64,000 nt of DNA from Diphasiastrum complanatum (taxonomy: Eukaryota; Streptophyta; Lycopodiopsida; Lycopodiales; Lycopodiaceae), in assembly GCA_029204225.1 (NCBI GenBank), contig CM055095.1:28092845-28156844 (forward strand), written 5' to 3'. Position 1 is the first letter of the stretch, and each line of letters opens with the position of its first letter. The position numbers were made by a program, and so were the translations under genes. Under the pieces are notes generated by a model, which did no database searches, was not told where the DNA came from, and was given only the letters and a program-made list of their open reading frames with translations. Below are positions 36,428-47,989 of this stretch, one piece after another.

Positions 36428-36960
36428 CTAGTCGTTGTCTCCAAGGTGAACAAATTTGTTGGTATTGTAGGCCAAATAATTGATAAACCATTGTTGATTG
36501 CTTGTCATATGTTGCATTGCTCCAGAATCGAGGAACCATTCCTCCGATTGTTCGACACGGTGATGGTTCATCATGAATACTTCATGCTCATCGTTGTTTT
36601 CTTCGATCTTCTGCTTTGTGTTGGCTGCATGAGCTTGTTGATCTGGCTGCTTCTTCTTGTCATTGTTGAACTTCAAGATTCGACAATCCTGGATTTTGTA
36701 ATTTGTCCTCTTGTAGTATTTGCAGAAGAGTCTTTTCTTGTTTTGAACAGGTTGTTGATCCTGGGTCTTCTGTGTCTGCTTATGCTATTTGTCAGACAAC
36801 TTTCTTATTTTGTGTTCTTCTTCAAGAACAATGCTTGTGAGTCATTGATGGAGGATGAGGATGCTCCATTCCTTCTTGTTTCCTTCTGCAATAGCATGAT
36901 TAAGACTCTGGACAATGTTATATTTGAGTGTGTGGTTATCATCATCACCCAGTTTTCATA
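36428..36960 (-). pseudogene. Copia-5 gag C-terminus and protease fragment
   Basis: The minus strand gives a hydrophilic gag tail, a zinc knuckle with the spacing CX2YX4YX4C (CKYYKRTNYKIQDC), where the second Cys and the His are both Tyr, then a Lys/Gln/Glu linker and the Copia protease box EEWFLDSGAMQHMTS at about 36540-36500. It ends in VHLGDND. The knuckle cannot bind zinc as read. No RT or LTR of this copy is present. Confidence 0.85.
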
Positions 36961-37677
36961 AGAGGATTACATGTGCGGGGATGGTTGAGGACCTGATTTG
37001 GTGACCAATGGTGTAGCAGCGGATCTACAGGTGACAGGTGCTAGTACAACAGAATACCACAGTTTGTGCAAGCCTGGTCATTTATTTGACGTATTTGTGT
37101 TGGTTTGCATGAATGTGTGCTTGCATGTTACCTTGTCATGGGAGTCTAAATCTGAGTCAGAGTTGTATGTGGTTGTGCAATTGCTACGTTAGAAACCAAG
37201 TAATCATTTGATGCCCTTTGACTCATCATTATGTCTACTAGTTATTTATCTAGTGAGGGTATAGTCTTATGGTGGTAGTAAGATTTTCTCAGGTCCAACC
37301 GGAGCGACCTCTTCAAACTCGACCGAAGTACACATTAAATCTCGACCGGAGGTTCCAAATTCAAAATTTAACGAACCGGCATGTCCCATCTCATCCGAAA
37401 CCAGACGACGATGCCCATAAATGCCACCACCTTGATGCCATTCGCACCTCAGCAAAGTGCAAATTCTGGCGTTTTCTTGCGACGATCTGCTGGCGATTTC
37501 CTTGCTATTGTGTTCAATCTTGGCACTCTGTTGTTCAGTACTTTTGTTATCATCTCCACCAACTATCAACCATCCTCGTTTGCATACCATTGAGAGCGCC
37601 ATCACCAAACACCTTCAAACCTAACATCGCCAGCAGACAATACATCATCTTGCAATTTTTTGCATGTTGAGGGGTAG
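36961..37677. other. Unassigned region before element Z
   Basis: Short overlapping frames on both strands (for example 37269-37670 plus) have no family signature. It ends with TTGAGGGGTAG before TGTCATGCGAGC at 37678, which looks like a PPT-LTR junction on the plus strand but is unsupported by any second copy. Confidence 0.3.
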
Positions 37678-38059
37678 TGTCATGCGAGCATCCACCAAGC
37701 TCCCGTTACACTATTGACTATACTATCAACAACATCACACAACCTCTTATTTATATCTAGTTCATTTCCAACCTCCATACATCCATTTCCACACATCTCC
37801 ATCCTTGCCCAACATCCTCACCTTCTCCATTTTTCGAACTTCTACCTCTCATCTTCTTACCCACCCACATTTCGTCCCAATCCTTTATTTCACACCATAC
37901 TTCTAACTTCTCCTTGCAAACACACATCCACTTTAGAACACTTCACCTTCCATCCTTATATTCCCAACATCCGTCTTTCACAAACCCTCTCTTCCCGCAC
38001 CATACCTTGCTCCACACACATCTTCCAATCCCTTCTACACTGCCACTTTCACCTTCCAT

Positions 38060-38223
38060 CTCGACCGACGTCACTCTCTCAAATCTCAACCAAAGCCATC
38101 TCTCAATTCTCGACCGACGTCCCTCTCTCAATTCTCGACCAACGTCCCTCTCTCAAATCTCGATCGACGCCAGTCCATCAAATCTCAACCAACGCCAGTC
38201 CATCAAATCTCAATCGATGCCCC
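38060..38223 (+). repeat. 25-bp minisatellite in leader of element Z
   Basis: Six units of 24-25 bp follow the pattern CTCGACCGACGTCCCTCTCT plus CAATT or CAAAT, with a seventh partial unit. The motif CTCGACCG also occurs singly upstream at about 37319 and 37352. The repeats lie just upstream of the probable start codon at 38290. Confidence 0.85.
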
Positions 38224-38289
38224 TTAACCCTGTCTGAAATCTCAACCGACACAGTTTTTCCAAAACCCTGTTCCTTCCATTTTTTCACC

Positions 38290-40990
38290 ATGTCATCCAA
38301 CCCTAGTTGTAGTTCTGAAGACCCCGAGGCAAATAAGCTCGACATCCAGCTATGCAAGTTAGATCTTACAGAGATGCAAACCTGGTATCAGCAGGCAGAC
38401 TCATTTTTAAAGACCACTGAGTTCCAGATCCCTGTCTTGATGGGATATCAAAGCCTGTACCTGGTACATATGGTGTATGCCAATTATAATGCAACGACAA
38501 GGTCATGTCAACTCATATAAGAAACTATGTTTATAACGTATCTTTTGCGGTAGCCGACTTGCAACCTTTTGGATTCCCTCGAGGACCAAATGCTATCACA
38601 AGGACACTCTAGAAGATAAAGCAGACAGCAAATTCAAAGTACATTGATCCCTCAGTGGATAAATGGAAGAATAAGGATGGGTACAGAGTTGAGGCCATCA
38701 ACAATCAACAGATGCAAGCGGCATGTGCATATCTCACTAGATGCACACAATGACCAAGGACAAAAGTGCTGCGGGTACCCATGTCCTTGTTTCACATGTT
38801 GGCAGATTCACGATTGCATGTCCAGAACCTCTATGATTGGGCACAATTTGCTTCAAACTGCCTTCATGAGTGCCTTAAGAACAAGCAACCACTAACTGTA
38901 CTAGGATATCTCATGACAGATATCACTCTCCAACAAGTACAAAATGGGCCAAAGCTTCAACAACACCTGCAGATAGTAGACAAAGCATGAGACATTCCCA
39001 TTGAGTCAAAAAAGTCCAAGTGTGCACGCTCTCGGGCTACTTCACCATTGGGACTCCAACCCAAAAGAGTCAACACCAGTATTCTTCCACAGGTACAGAA
39101 CAACACTTATCACCCTCACACATCATCGACGGGGGTGATGGAGCAATGACATCTACAGCAGCACCAGATACGACAACATCACAAGTCGCTGCGCAACCAG
39201 ACAAGGTCACCACCCCACCCACATTGGTTACCACACCAATGCCACCAACATCACCACATGCAACCATTTTGAGGGGGGGGGGGGGGGGGAGGAGTGGGGA
39301 TGTCCAGTCCCCAAGACACGGAAGCAGCCAAACAGCCACAAGATCAACAACCACAGGCCCAACAAGTCCACACTTTGGACACCTCGCAATATTTTAATGT
39401 TGCGGACCTGATGGAAATAAGCGATGATGAACCCGAGAAGGTAGATCAGTCAGGAAGAAGTCTGACCTCCTCAATAACCACCACCACCACCACCACAACC
39501 CCCACTGCTACTAACATCACTCCTCCACTCCCTCCACCTCCATCTTCAGTTTTGACACAACGTCTAATTTTTGGTTTAGCCTCACCATCCCACACTCCTG
39601 ATCAGTCTCCAACCCTCACCAGCTCTGAGAAGCTCTCTGAAGCAGCTAAGTGCTCAATGATCGGCCTATGCAAAGCGAGCTACCATATGCATTGTTTGGT
39701 AAGCCAATATCAAATGCTTGAGAACAAGGTTCAGTTCCAGGACCAAGAAATTGTGCAACATCACAGGCTGGCCAAAGAGAAAGAAAAAGAGACAGTGGAA
39801 ATCAGATTCATGATGGCCAGACAAAAGACCACTCTGGAAGAGGTTCAGCAGCAACTGAAGCACCAGATGGTCCAGATCGACCAAGTACGAGACGAATCAT
39901 CGGGTGCAATGACAGTTGATGCCCCTTTAGTTAAGCCCGAGGATATACAATTCCAGGCCCCACAGGCCTCAGCCATCCGGATGGAAAAGTACGTGCGGCT
40001 GATCTCCTAAACCTGTCGTTCCCACACCTCTCTCTCTAGATCACTCCATCTCTGACCTTCCAAACATTAACACTGACATTGGGGATAATGATGACTTCAT
40101 GGCAGATCAACCAGAAACAAGAAGATTTTTACCCAAGCAAGACACGGGCACAGCTCAGTCGCCAACAAGCGAGCGGGACAAGGACAAAGATACGGGCACC
40201 AAGGCCCTGGATGATTACCTGGCAAGGCCACCACAACCGCGTAAAATAGCTTCTCCTACCATGCCCAGGGGCAAAATGGCGGATACTAGAGAATCAGAAA
40301 TATTTGAGAGGAAATACCCTCCCAACATGAGGGGAGGCAAAGACGAGATAGATCAAAGCCAATATTCCACCAGGGCCGAGATCATTGCAGCATTACAACC
40401 GCAACCAGAATGGCATAATAAGGTCCTAAAGGATAGCAGGCGACTCCAAGAATACCTGAAGGCACCGACATGGAAGCAAGTGGATCCATTTTACATGCTG
40501 CTCAAACACAGAAATCCATGGCCGACAGAAAAGCCACGGGTGGAGTGAGTGAACTGGCCAGTGATTCCGAGAATTTCAAAGAGAATCTCCCCGGATGATC
40601 TGAGGCTGCAGTTATTTGATTTTGGGCACAAATACAAAATAAGTGCAGATCTATGTGTGCAAGAAAGTGTCAAATATTGTCGATTTGTGGCCTTTCTGAT
40701 GTAGAAAGATTGTTTTTGGGATCGAGGCTTAGATCCAATCAAGATCAATCACAATGTAGCCCTCCAGTCAGAAGAAGACCATGACATGATGGCCCGGCTA
40801 TACTACAGAGCGGCCTTCGTGTCATCACGATATGTGACCATGGTGGAAGACTGGCAAGTAATGGGATTTATTGAAAAGATAAGAGAGTATTTGGGGCCAC
40901 TCGACTTCGGAAGTAAGCTCCGCTTCCAAGTATATGAAGCCTTGGGATGAAAGATGAGCGAGCAAAAACAAACGGCAAGACGGTGAGGTG
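38290..40990 (+). pseudogene. Non-pol protein region of plus-strand element Z
   Basis: The ATG at 38290 (MSSNPSCSSEDPE) opens a frame to 38520, then the reading continues in other frames (MLADSRLHVQNLYDWAQFAS near 38785). A Thr/Pro/Ser-rich stretch is cut by a G17 run at 39273-39289. From 39294 a frame runs to 40010 with a likely coiled coil (about 39630-39890, rich in Gln, Glu, Lys). A further frame (40099-40548) and its continuation past a stop at 40546 give a globular-looking domain with PTWKQVDPFYMLL, KYCRFVAFL and ALQSEEDHDMM. No zinc knuckle, protease, RT or integrase motif is visible anywhere. Either pol was deleted or this is a non-autonomous element with its own proteins. The function is unknown. 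Confidence 0.5.
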
Positions 40991-41170
40991 ATCAGGACTC
41001 GCAAGAGGTTCTCAAGAGGGCTGGAATGTAGCGGCCATTGAGAGACCTTCCTTTTGAGAAACAGTTTTGCAGATAATAAGCACCTGGTTTTACGGAAGCG
41101 AACAAAGATCCACGCTTTTCCAAATGCCAATTGGAACGACATCACCTGTGTTGTAATGGGTTCTGCAATA

Positions 41171-41186
41171 GATTAGGGGTGGATAA
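41171..41186 (+). other. Polypurine tract of element Z
   Basis: GATTAGGGGTGGATAA lies directly before TGTTAGCGG at 41187. The minus-strand copy at 55967-55983 reads CATTAGGGGTGGAATGA before TGTTGGCTG, so the junction is repeated independently. Confidence 0.8.
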
Positions 41187-42205
41187 TGTTAGCGGATTCC
41201 AGAGAATCCCCAGATGCCAAACCAAGCTAAAGACACAGGGTATTTCTCACCCATGACCGAGGAGGTCTCAGAAGGAGAAGAGCAGAAGAAGCTGAGAGCT
41301 GAGCATGAGAGCTGCGAAATTACTAGCTAGGATGACAATGAACTATCTATGTGAGCCTACATGGTGTATCCCAGAAAAGGAACGACCATGTAGGAGCTAG
41401 TGATACTTCCTAGGCTCTGTAAATAAATGTAGACCCCCCTTAAATAATTTAGAGTGAGCCACCTTTATATGTTGACCTCTAGTGGAAGGGCGATTTTCAC
41501 ATGTAATTTCTAATTTGGTGGAATTGCCACTTGGGCTCCACATGGGTAGCCTTCTTGCTTATTTAAGGACCCCCCTCTCTTGTGAGGGAGCTTTTGAATG
41601 TATTGTCAAGTTCTCTTGAGTAAATAAAGAAGATCTTTCACGAGTTCTTGATGATTGCTAAGCTCCTTGTTCATGGCAATGTTCTTGAGTGAAATTCCTA
41701 TGAGCATGTTTTGATTCCCTTTGTGTTTGTGGATTAACTAGATTTCTTGCTTACTCCCTTGCTTTTAGTCGTGGATTAGATTTCATTTCTTGTATGTGGA
41801 TTAATGTAGGAATCAGCATTCAAGTAAACTAAACAGGTTGTATTTGTGGTGTAGATCTTGCACATTCTCTGACATTCCAGTTCTTGATTGTTCTTGGGCC
41901 TTCTAAGCATCAAGAAATGGGTGTTTCTTGATTCTTGGGCTGCTAGAGTGCTGTTAGGAATCTAGTTTCTTGTTTCTTGTTTCTTCCTGAGTAATTTAAT
42001 CTGTCACTATTTGGTTCCTCGATCTTAGTAGATAGATTGTAGAATTGCTCCCTGATTCAGAATGCTAGTCTAAATTGAGCTAGGACTAGCTGCGTGGCTT
42101 GTTTATGCATGTAGTTGAGTAACGAATCAGTCTCTCCCCACTAACAGACTGGGGAATACTCTTTGAATCTGAGAAAACGCTTCTGTTGGAAACCGTTCTA
42201 ATAAG
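41187..42205 (+). repeat. Element Z 3' LTR
   Basis: The LTR starts TGTTAGCGGATTCC after a PPT. The part from 41378 on matches 54268-55100 closely in direct orientation (AACGACCATGTAGGAGCTAG and onward), and 55101-55966 in inverted orientation. It contains AATAAATGTAGACCCC and AATAAAGAAG, candidate polyadenylation signals. The right end is estimated from where the copies diverge (CCGTTCTAATA). Confidence 0.75.
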
Positions 42206-43792
42206 AAGACCAAACCTAAGAACCATAACCTATAGAAGTAACAAAGAAGAAAGAACGGTAAGAAGATAACCGTGTTCACAGATTCAGTGAATCTGTGAAC
42301 ACAAATCAAGGCTTTCAAGGATCCAGATTAATGGAGGGTGTTGGATTTCTAACCTCTCCATCTCTATCTCTCTGCTAATCCAAATCCATTCACTAGCTAT
42401 TGTAAATACTTATATAGTCGCATACTCTACAGAAAAACACATGTTTACTGACAGAAGTCTATAGAAATAAAAAGGAATTGGTGATAGTGTCTACCCAATA
42501 GTTTGGCCACCTCCGATTGTTTGACCATCCTCACTATTCATCCATCAATGACTATTTGGCCATACTCGATTGTTCGGCTATTCTTGAACAATCGGCAACA
42601 ATCCAATTGAAAGCGGATCATGAAGTACACTTTATCACAACCGGACAAAGTCTCCAAATATTGTTCGATGGCGACTGCCAACAACTCTTAGTGTCTTAGT
42701 CCTATTTGTAAAGTACAGATTAACCATTCTTTTAATTAATTAGCCATGTGTATATATCCAACAACTTATCAGTTGTTTAGTTACTCACCACCTTAGCTGA
42801 ATTATCTATTCATCGAGATTTGTCAATTGCCACTATTGTTTTGTTTTCTCTCTCTATTATCATAGAGTATTGTCTCAGAAAGAAGGTCTCTATTTGCATT
42901 CAAACTATATTTTCTACATGACTAAATATATAAATGTTCCAAATAATCTAGATCATGTATGCTGAATGTTTATCTCGTTTATGTTTAGATAGATTCATGC
43001 TCGCAGATAAACTTATTTGTGGATTAAACTATTCATGTGACTGATAGCATAAGTCGATCTATCGTCCTAAATCACCTCATCTAAAATGCTTCCACAAAGC
43101 TAAATCTAATAAGTCGAATAATTCATGCATGGCTATAGAATCAATCTTGCCGATCTGGTGACTCCAAAGCCGTGATCAAGTAAGATAGACTTCGATCTGT
43201 CGAAGTCAGTCTGAATCCAATAGATGTAGTTTCATGCACCGAGGTTTTCACTCACTTCATCTATCACAACGAGCACAGACATTTAATCCCAACAGGTAAT
43301 ACATCTCATCATGGACTTCTAGAGCTTGCTTAGCAGTCTTCGATAGATTGATGACAACTTTGAATAGAGGAAATTGGGAAGGTGAATAATACGAGGGTGG
43401 GAAGCAGAATTGTTGGTCTAATGGTAAGGTAGTGGTGGTAATAATTGAGGTGGTGGTGATTACTATATCAGATTGGATAGGTGAGGTAGAAATGGAAATG
43501 GGAATGATAATGGATCGAGTTGGAAGACTTTTCAATGGATTTAATAGTTAAGAGAACAGTAAAAACCCGACCGGATCAATCACCATAGCACAACGTCAAG
43601 TGCAACAAGACAAGACAACAGAATTGCTCTCCTCAAACTATATATTCAACTGATTAGTAAGTACAAAGATAAAGTTGCTTAAAAGCACTCAAAGGACTCG
43701 CAAAAGAAAGACGGCCCATTAATTCTAGAACTGAGCACACGTGGTGCCGCCGAAATAAGAAAGCAATGTATAAGTCGATCATTGCTATTTTA
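42206..43792. other. Region with palindrome; probable decayed Copia-3 LTR
   Basis: No gene is visible. It contains a perfect 27-bp palindrome at 42274-42300. Its right part borders the Copia-3 interior at a purine run (GAGGGAGAG on the minus strand, near 43793-43802), so much of it may be the Copia-3 3' LTR. There is no second copy in the window to define the ends. Confidence 0.35.
42274..42300. repeat. Perfect 13-bp-arm palindrome
   Basis: GTTCACAGATTCA and TGAATCTGTGAAC are exact reverse complements around a single central base. Confidence 0.85.
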
Positions 43793-43799
43793 ACTCTCT

Positions 43800-45240
43800 C
43801 CCTCAATGATCAACGTCTCTCTTTATTTTAGAGTTTATTTTATTCATGGAACAAACCTCCATGATAGTATTACAAGTAAAGGATTTTTTACATAACCAGA
43901 TCTAAGCCAAGTTTGGCTCTAAAAGTCTCAAACTTTTCTTTACTTAAAGCTTTTGTAAATATATCAGCAACTTGTAGCAACGTAGAACAGTGTACAATAC
44001 TTATATCCTCATATTGTAGCTTCTCATGCACACAAAGTGATATTTTACCTCAATATGTTTTGTCCTTGCGTGAAAGACAAGATTCTTAGCCAATTGTTTG
44101 CCACTTTGACTATCACAGAAAATAACAATAGGATTTACCTGCTTCATGCCAATCTCACATAACAACTTACGTAGCCAAACAGCTTCCTGGGTAGCAGAAC
44201 TTAATGCTTTATATTCAGCTTCTGTAGAAGAAAGAAAAATAGTATCTTACTTCTTGCTAGACCATGAAAAACAACCGCTACCAAAATTGAAGGCATAACC
44301 TGTTGTTGATCTTTCTATCATCTACATTTTCTGCCCAATCAAAGTCAACATAACCCTACAACTTAGGTAAAACACTTTGTCTTTTGTAGATTAGGCCAAG
44401 GTTAGGGTACCTTTCACATACCTCAATATCCTTTTCGCAGCTTTCCAATGGTATAGTGGGTGATGACATGAATTGGCTAATCAAACTTACAGCATAGCAG
44501 ATATCAGGACGTGTAGTCGTAAGATATATCAAACTCCCAACTAGCTGACAAAATAGAGTAGCATCAACATGTGCATATCATCAATACGAGATAATTTCTT
44601 ACCAGCTTCGCACGGGGTGATGGAAGGTTTGCACTCTGTCATGCAAAATCTCTCCAATACCTTGCACACATACTTGTTTTGACATAACCTGATATCACTG
44701 CCAGTTTTCCATACTTCGACACTCAAGCAATAGTGCATAAGATCTAAATCTATCATCTCAAATTGCTTGCATAAGTTGGCTTTGATAGAATGAGTGAGGT
44801 TCTCATCATTGCCCGTGATAATGATATCATCAACATAAAGTACAATCAAGGCAATGTTATCTTTGTTTATAAGAACATAAACATTTGGATCTGAATTTGT
44901 TCTTACAAATCCATGAGAAAGAAAGTAATTGTCAATGCGTCCATACCATGCGCATGGCGCTTGCTTAAGGCCATAAAGTGCTTTGCGTAGCTTACATACC
45001 TTCTATTCTTGTCCTTTTGTCATGAAGCCCTGTGGTTGGACCATGCAAACTTCTTCCTCTAAGTCACCAATCAAAAATGCGGACTTCACATCCATTTGCT
45101 GGATCTTCCACCCAAAATGAGATGCTAGGTCAATGATAAGACATAACGTAGTTCACTTAGCCACTGGAGAGAATGTCTCTTCATAGTCGATTATTTTATT
45201 TTGCTCATAGCCCTTCACTACTAGGTGTGCCTTATGCTTT
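43800..45240 (-). pseudogene. Copia-3 reverse transcriptase C-terminal part and RNase H
   Basis: Fragments in order: LYGLKQAPCAWYGRIDNYFL near 44950, then IVLYVDDIIITGND with intact YVDD in the open frame at 44541-44849, LCQNKYVCKVLERF, CEAEYKAL-like text near 44200, and FCDSQSGKQLAKN with VFHARTKHIEVKYHF near 44100. Stops interrupt between blocks. Confidence 0.85.
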
Positions 45241-45241
45241 G

Positions 45242-45550
45242 CTATCGTGCCATCGCATGAAACTTTGTTCTAAACACCCATTTGTTGTCAATGGATTTCT
45301 TTCCAAGTGGTAGATCAACCAACTCCCACGTATCATGCCTGTGGATGGATTCCATCTCCTCTTCCATTATCCTTTGCCACTCTTTGTGATGTTTTGTTTC
45401 ATCAAAGGTTGATGGCTCTCGAAATTTCAAAATGTCACTCATTAGGACATAGTTCACATGATAACGATCAGGAGACTTCCTTTCTCGCGTTGATCTTCTC
45501 ACTTCTCCTTGTGTGCTAGATCTTGGTTGATTTAGCTTTGCGTCCTTCAT
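45242..45550 (-). pseudogene. Copia-3 RT N-terminal segment
   Basis: The open frame reads RRSTRERKSPDRYHVNYVLM, then PSTFDETKHHKEWQRIMEEE, ESIHRHDTWELVDLP and IDNKWVFRTK. This is the conserved entry to Copia RT. It is separated from integrase by a stop just upstream and from the RT palm downstream. Confidence 0.88.
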
Positions 45551-45613
45551 GATCTTTTCATACCATTTTGGTATCTTAGATTCAGGTGATACACTACGTG
45601 GAGAGTATGTATC

Positions 45614-46744
45614 TCAAGGAGTGTCCAAGTAATGTCTCTTACTTCCAATCGGTTTCTCCTTTATTGCTCCTATTGGCAAGTACCTTCCCCTAGGCTCTTG
45701 AATAGGTGATGTCCTCTCATACTCGCCCTCTTGACTCTCATCTTCACGTGCATCATCTTGTGAAGCATCTTCTTCATCTTCTTCTTCCAAAATTGTGGGA
45801 AGTCTTCTGATGATTTCACCACTTGCATGGTCTTCATCTTCATACCTATGCGTCTCATCAAAGATCACATCTTTGCTTATGTGAATTTTGTTCATTACAG
45901 GATCAAAACATTTGTACGCCTTCGTCCTCTCATCATAACCGACGAAGATACACTTGATTGCTTTGGCATCAAGTTTCTTTCGCTCTTCCTTTGGCACATG
46001 TACATAGGCCCTACATCCAATGACACGAAACTTGTCGATTTTTGGCTTTATTCCTATAAATGCTTCTTTGGGAGTCACATTTGGAACCGCAACTGTAGGG
46101 CTCCTGTTTTGCAAGAACGTTGCCGCACTGCATGATTCTGACCAAAGTGAATCGGTCAAGCCCATTTGCTTCATCATGGAGCGTGCACTCTCCATAATAG
46201 TCTTGATTTTTCTTTCAGCTACACCATTACTATGCAGTGTGTGTGATTGTGTGAATTGTCTTTTGATGTCGTGTTCTTTGCAAAAGTCCTCAAAATCATC
46301 AGATTTGTATTCGCCCCCTCTATTAGATCTTAGCACTTTGATGCGTGCATCCAGCTGGTTCTCTACTAAAGTCTTGAATTTCTTGAAGCGAGCAAAAGTG
46401 TCAGATTTCTTCTTCAAGAAATAAATCCATGTCCTCCTAGAGTAATCATCTATGAAAGTCATAAAATAATATGCTTTCCCCAATGACATGGTCTTTATTG
46501 GGCCGCATAAGTCGTTGTGAATAAGTTCTAGTGGTTTCTTAGCTCTTGTAGCTCCACCTTTCTTGAATGTCTCTTTGTGATGCTTTCCCATGACGCATCC
46601 TTCACATATTGCGTGATGATCATCCTGCAATGCTGGTAATCCTATTACCGTCTTCAGCTTCACCATCAATATTAAGCTCCCATAGTTCAAGTGACCAAGT
46701 CTTATATGCCACAACTCAGATTGAGATGCTGTTGAGATAGCCAA
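45614..46744 (-). pseudogene. Copia-3 integrase
   Basis: The 376-residue frame has the GAG-pre-integrase motif (LWHIRLGHLNYGS, CEGCVMGKHHKETF), then the core. The first catalytic Asp is present in LIHNDLCGP, the second is Asn in LRSNRGGEY, and the Glu is present in NGVAERKIKTI. KAIKCIFVGYDERTKAYK and an acidic linker rich in Glu and Asp follow. The Asp-to-Asn change (GAT to AAT) predicts an inactive enzyme, although the rest of the frame is long and clean. Confidence 0.92.
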
Positions 46745-47356
46745 ACCATATTCTCTGGTTTTGCAGCATCCAATTTATAAAGGCCACAGTTACTATCTCT
46801 ATAACGTTTCGCCACCACTTTGTGGTTGTCAAACTCTTTTTGAGTCCAAGAACATAAAACACATTAGGGATATTCTTGATTTTACCATAAAAAAACTGCA
46901 CAGGTACATTGCCCACACCCTGTATTTGACATTCCTCCCTATTGGCTTGAGTGACCTTATCCCCATCATGGATTGGTGAGAATTTATCAAACCAATCATG
47001 TTTCCTGGTCATATGACTTGTGGCGCTTGAATCTATGAACCATCTGGTACCATCATCAACCTGGGATGCCAATGCCGATGAGAAGACACTTGTTTCATCA
47101 TCTTCTCCATCGTCTTCGGCAATATTGCCTTATTGTTTCACTTTTCCCGCCTTGATATCCGCTTTCTTCTTGTAACACTCGCATGCCCGATGACCCGGTT
47201 TAACATTTGCCTTTCTTCTTCTTTTTCGCCTTCGATGATGACTCTCCCTCATCATCATCATCGTTGGATTTCTTGGAAATCCTTTTCATCCTTTCTGCTT
47301 GCCTTTAGCAAGCGAGGCTTGATCCTCCTGTGGGGTTTGCCTTGACTTCACCACTT
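46716..47356 (-). pseudogene. Copia-3 gag tail and protease
   Basis: The protease box TRWFIDSSATSHMTRKHDWF is at about 47045-46990; the usual DSG/DSA triad reads DSS plus Ala. Upstream, GHRACECYKKKADIK is the second half of a zinc knuckle whose first two Cys are lost. A stop follows KVKQ. It joins the gag half at the Copia-2 insertion point, 47356/47357. Confidence 0.8.
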
Positions 47357-47971
47357 TGCTGAATTCACATGTGTGGGATGCCCTACACATGTATTTTTGA
47401 TCTCCTCAGCCCAATAACACCATAAATATCATACTAGCATTGGTTGTCAATAGGAAAGTTGATCATACAATCAATATTATTGTGTTACAAGCAAGATCTG
47501 TCAACAAAACATAAGACTAAGCATCATAAATGCCTCTACTCGGCTAGAGAGAGAAAATAGCAAGTACAAAACTCGTGGAGAGAGAGAGAGAGCACAAAGA
47601 GCTTGTCTTTAAATTTGCATTACACACAAATTTCATCATCTTCTCAATGAGAGTACATCACATATATATAGATCCATGGGCTCTTCTCCTACTTTGAGTT
47701 GAATTGGAGTTGTGGATCCACTTCTCAAGCTATCTAGACTTATCCAAGCCACCTCACTATGTCTAATTGTGCCACATAGGCTTTTCATCCATTAAATGTG
47801 GCATGTAAAGTACAAATGGCAATTCCTATGGTAGCTCGAGTTTCTACTTCTACCTACCTTGAATATTTTATTCTAAGATGGGTCTTTACTAAGCCAAAAG
47901 AGCTCAATTCATCTTTGGCATTTTTAGGACCCATACTCACAACATTAGATAGATTTTTTAATATTTTGACA
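47357..47971 (-). repeat. Copia-2 3' LTR
   Basis: The plus strand reads TGCTGAATTCACATG at 47357 and ends TATTTTGACA at 47971. It differs from the 5' LTR by scattered substitutions and small indels. It holds an AGAGAGAGAG run near 47580. Confidence 0.92.
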
Positions 47972-47985
47972 ATCCTCCTAAAAAT
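47972..47985 (-). other. Copia-2 polypurine tract
   Basis: On the minus strand ATTTTTAGGAGGAT abuts the LTR start. One purine position differs from Copia-1 (AGGAGGAG). Confidence 0.7.
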
Positions 47986-47989
47986 GTAT

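Larger units (their letters stand above)
43800..47356 (-). mobile_element. Copia-3, 3' part (protease to RNase H)
   Basis: The interior of a Copia element on the minus strand continues from the gag piece at 53335-53910 across the Copia-2 insertion. It includes a damaged zinc-knuckle region, protease, integrase, RT and RNase H in Copia order. It is a different family from Copia-1 and Copia-2, since the proteins differ greatly. A purine run near 43793-43802 probably marks the 3' PPT. Confidence 0.88.

Noticed and set aside
34583-38223. Tandem repeats as a CRISPR array
   Set aside because: Units at 34583-34738 and 38060-38223 are contiguous with no unique spacers, and the DNA is from a plant.
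37714-38289. N-terminal 190 residues of the long frame starting at 37714
   Set aside because: The translation is low-complexity Ser/Pro/His from CT-rich leader and minisatellite. The ATG at 38290 is a better start.
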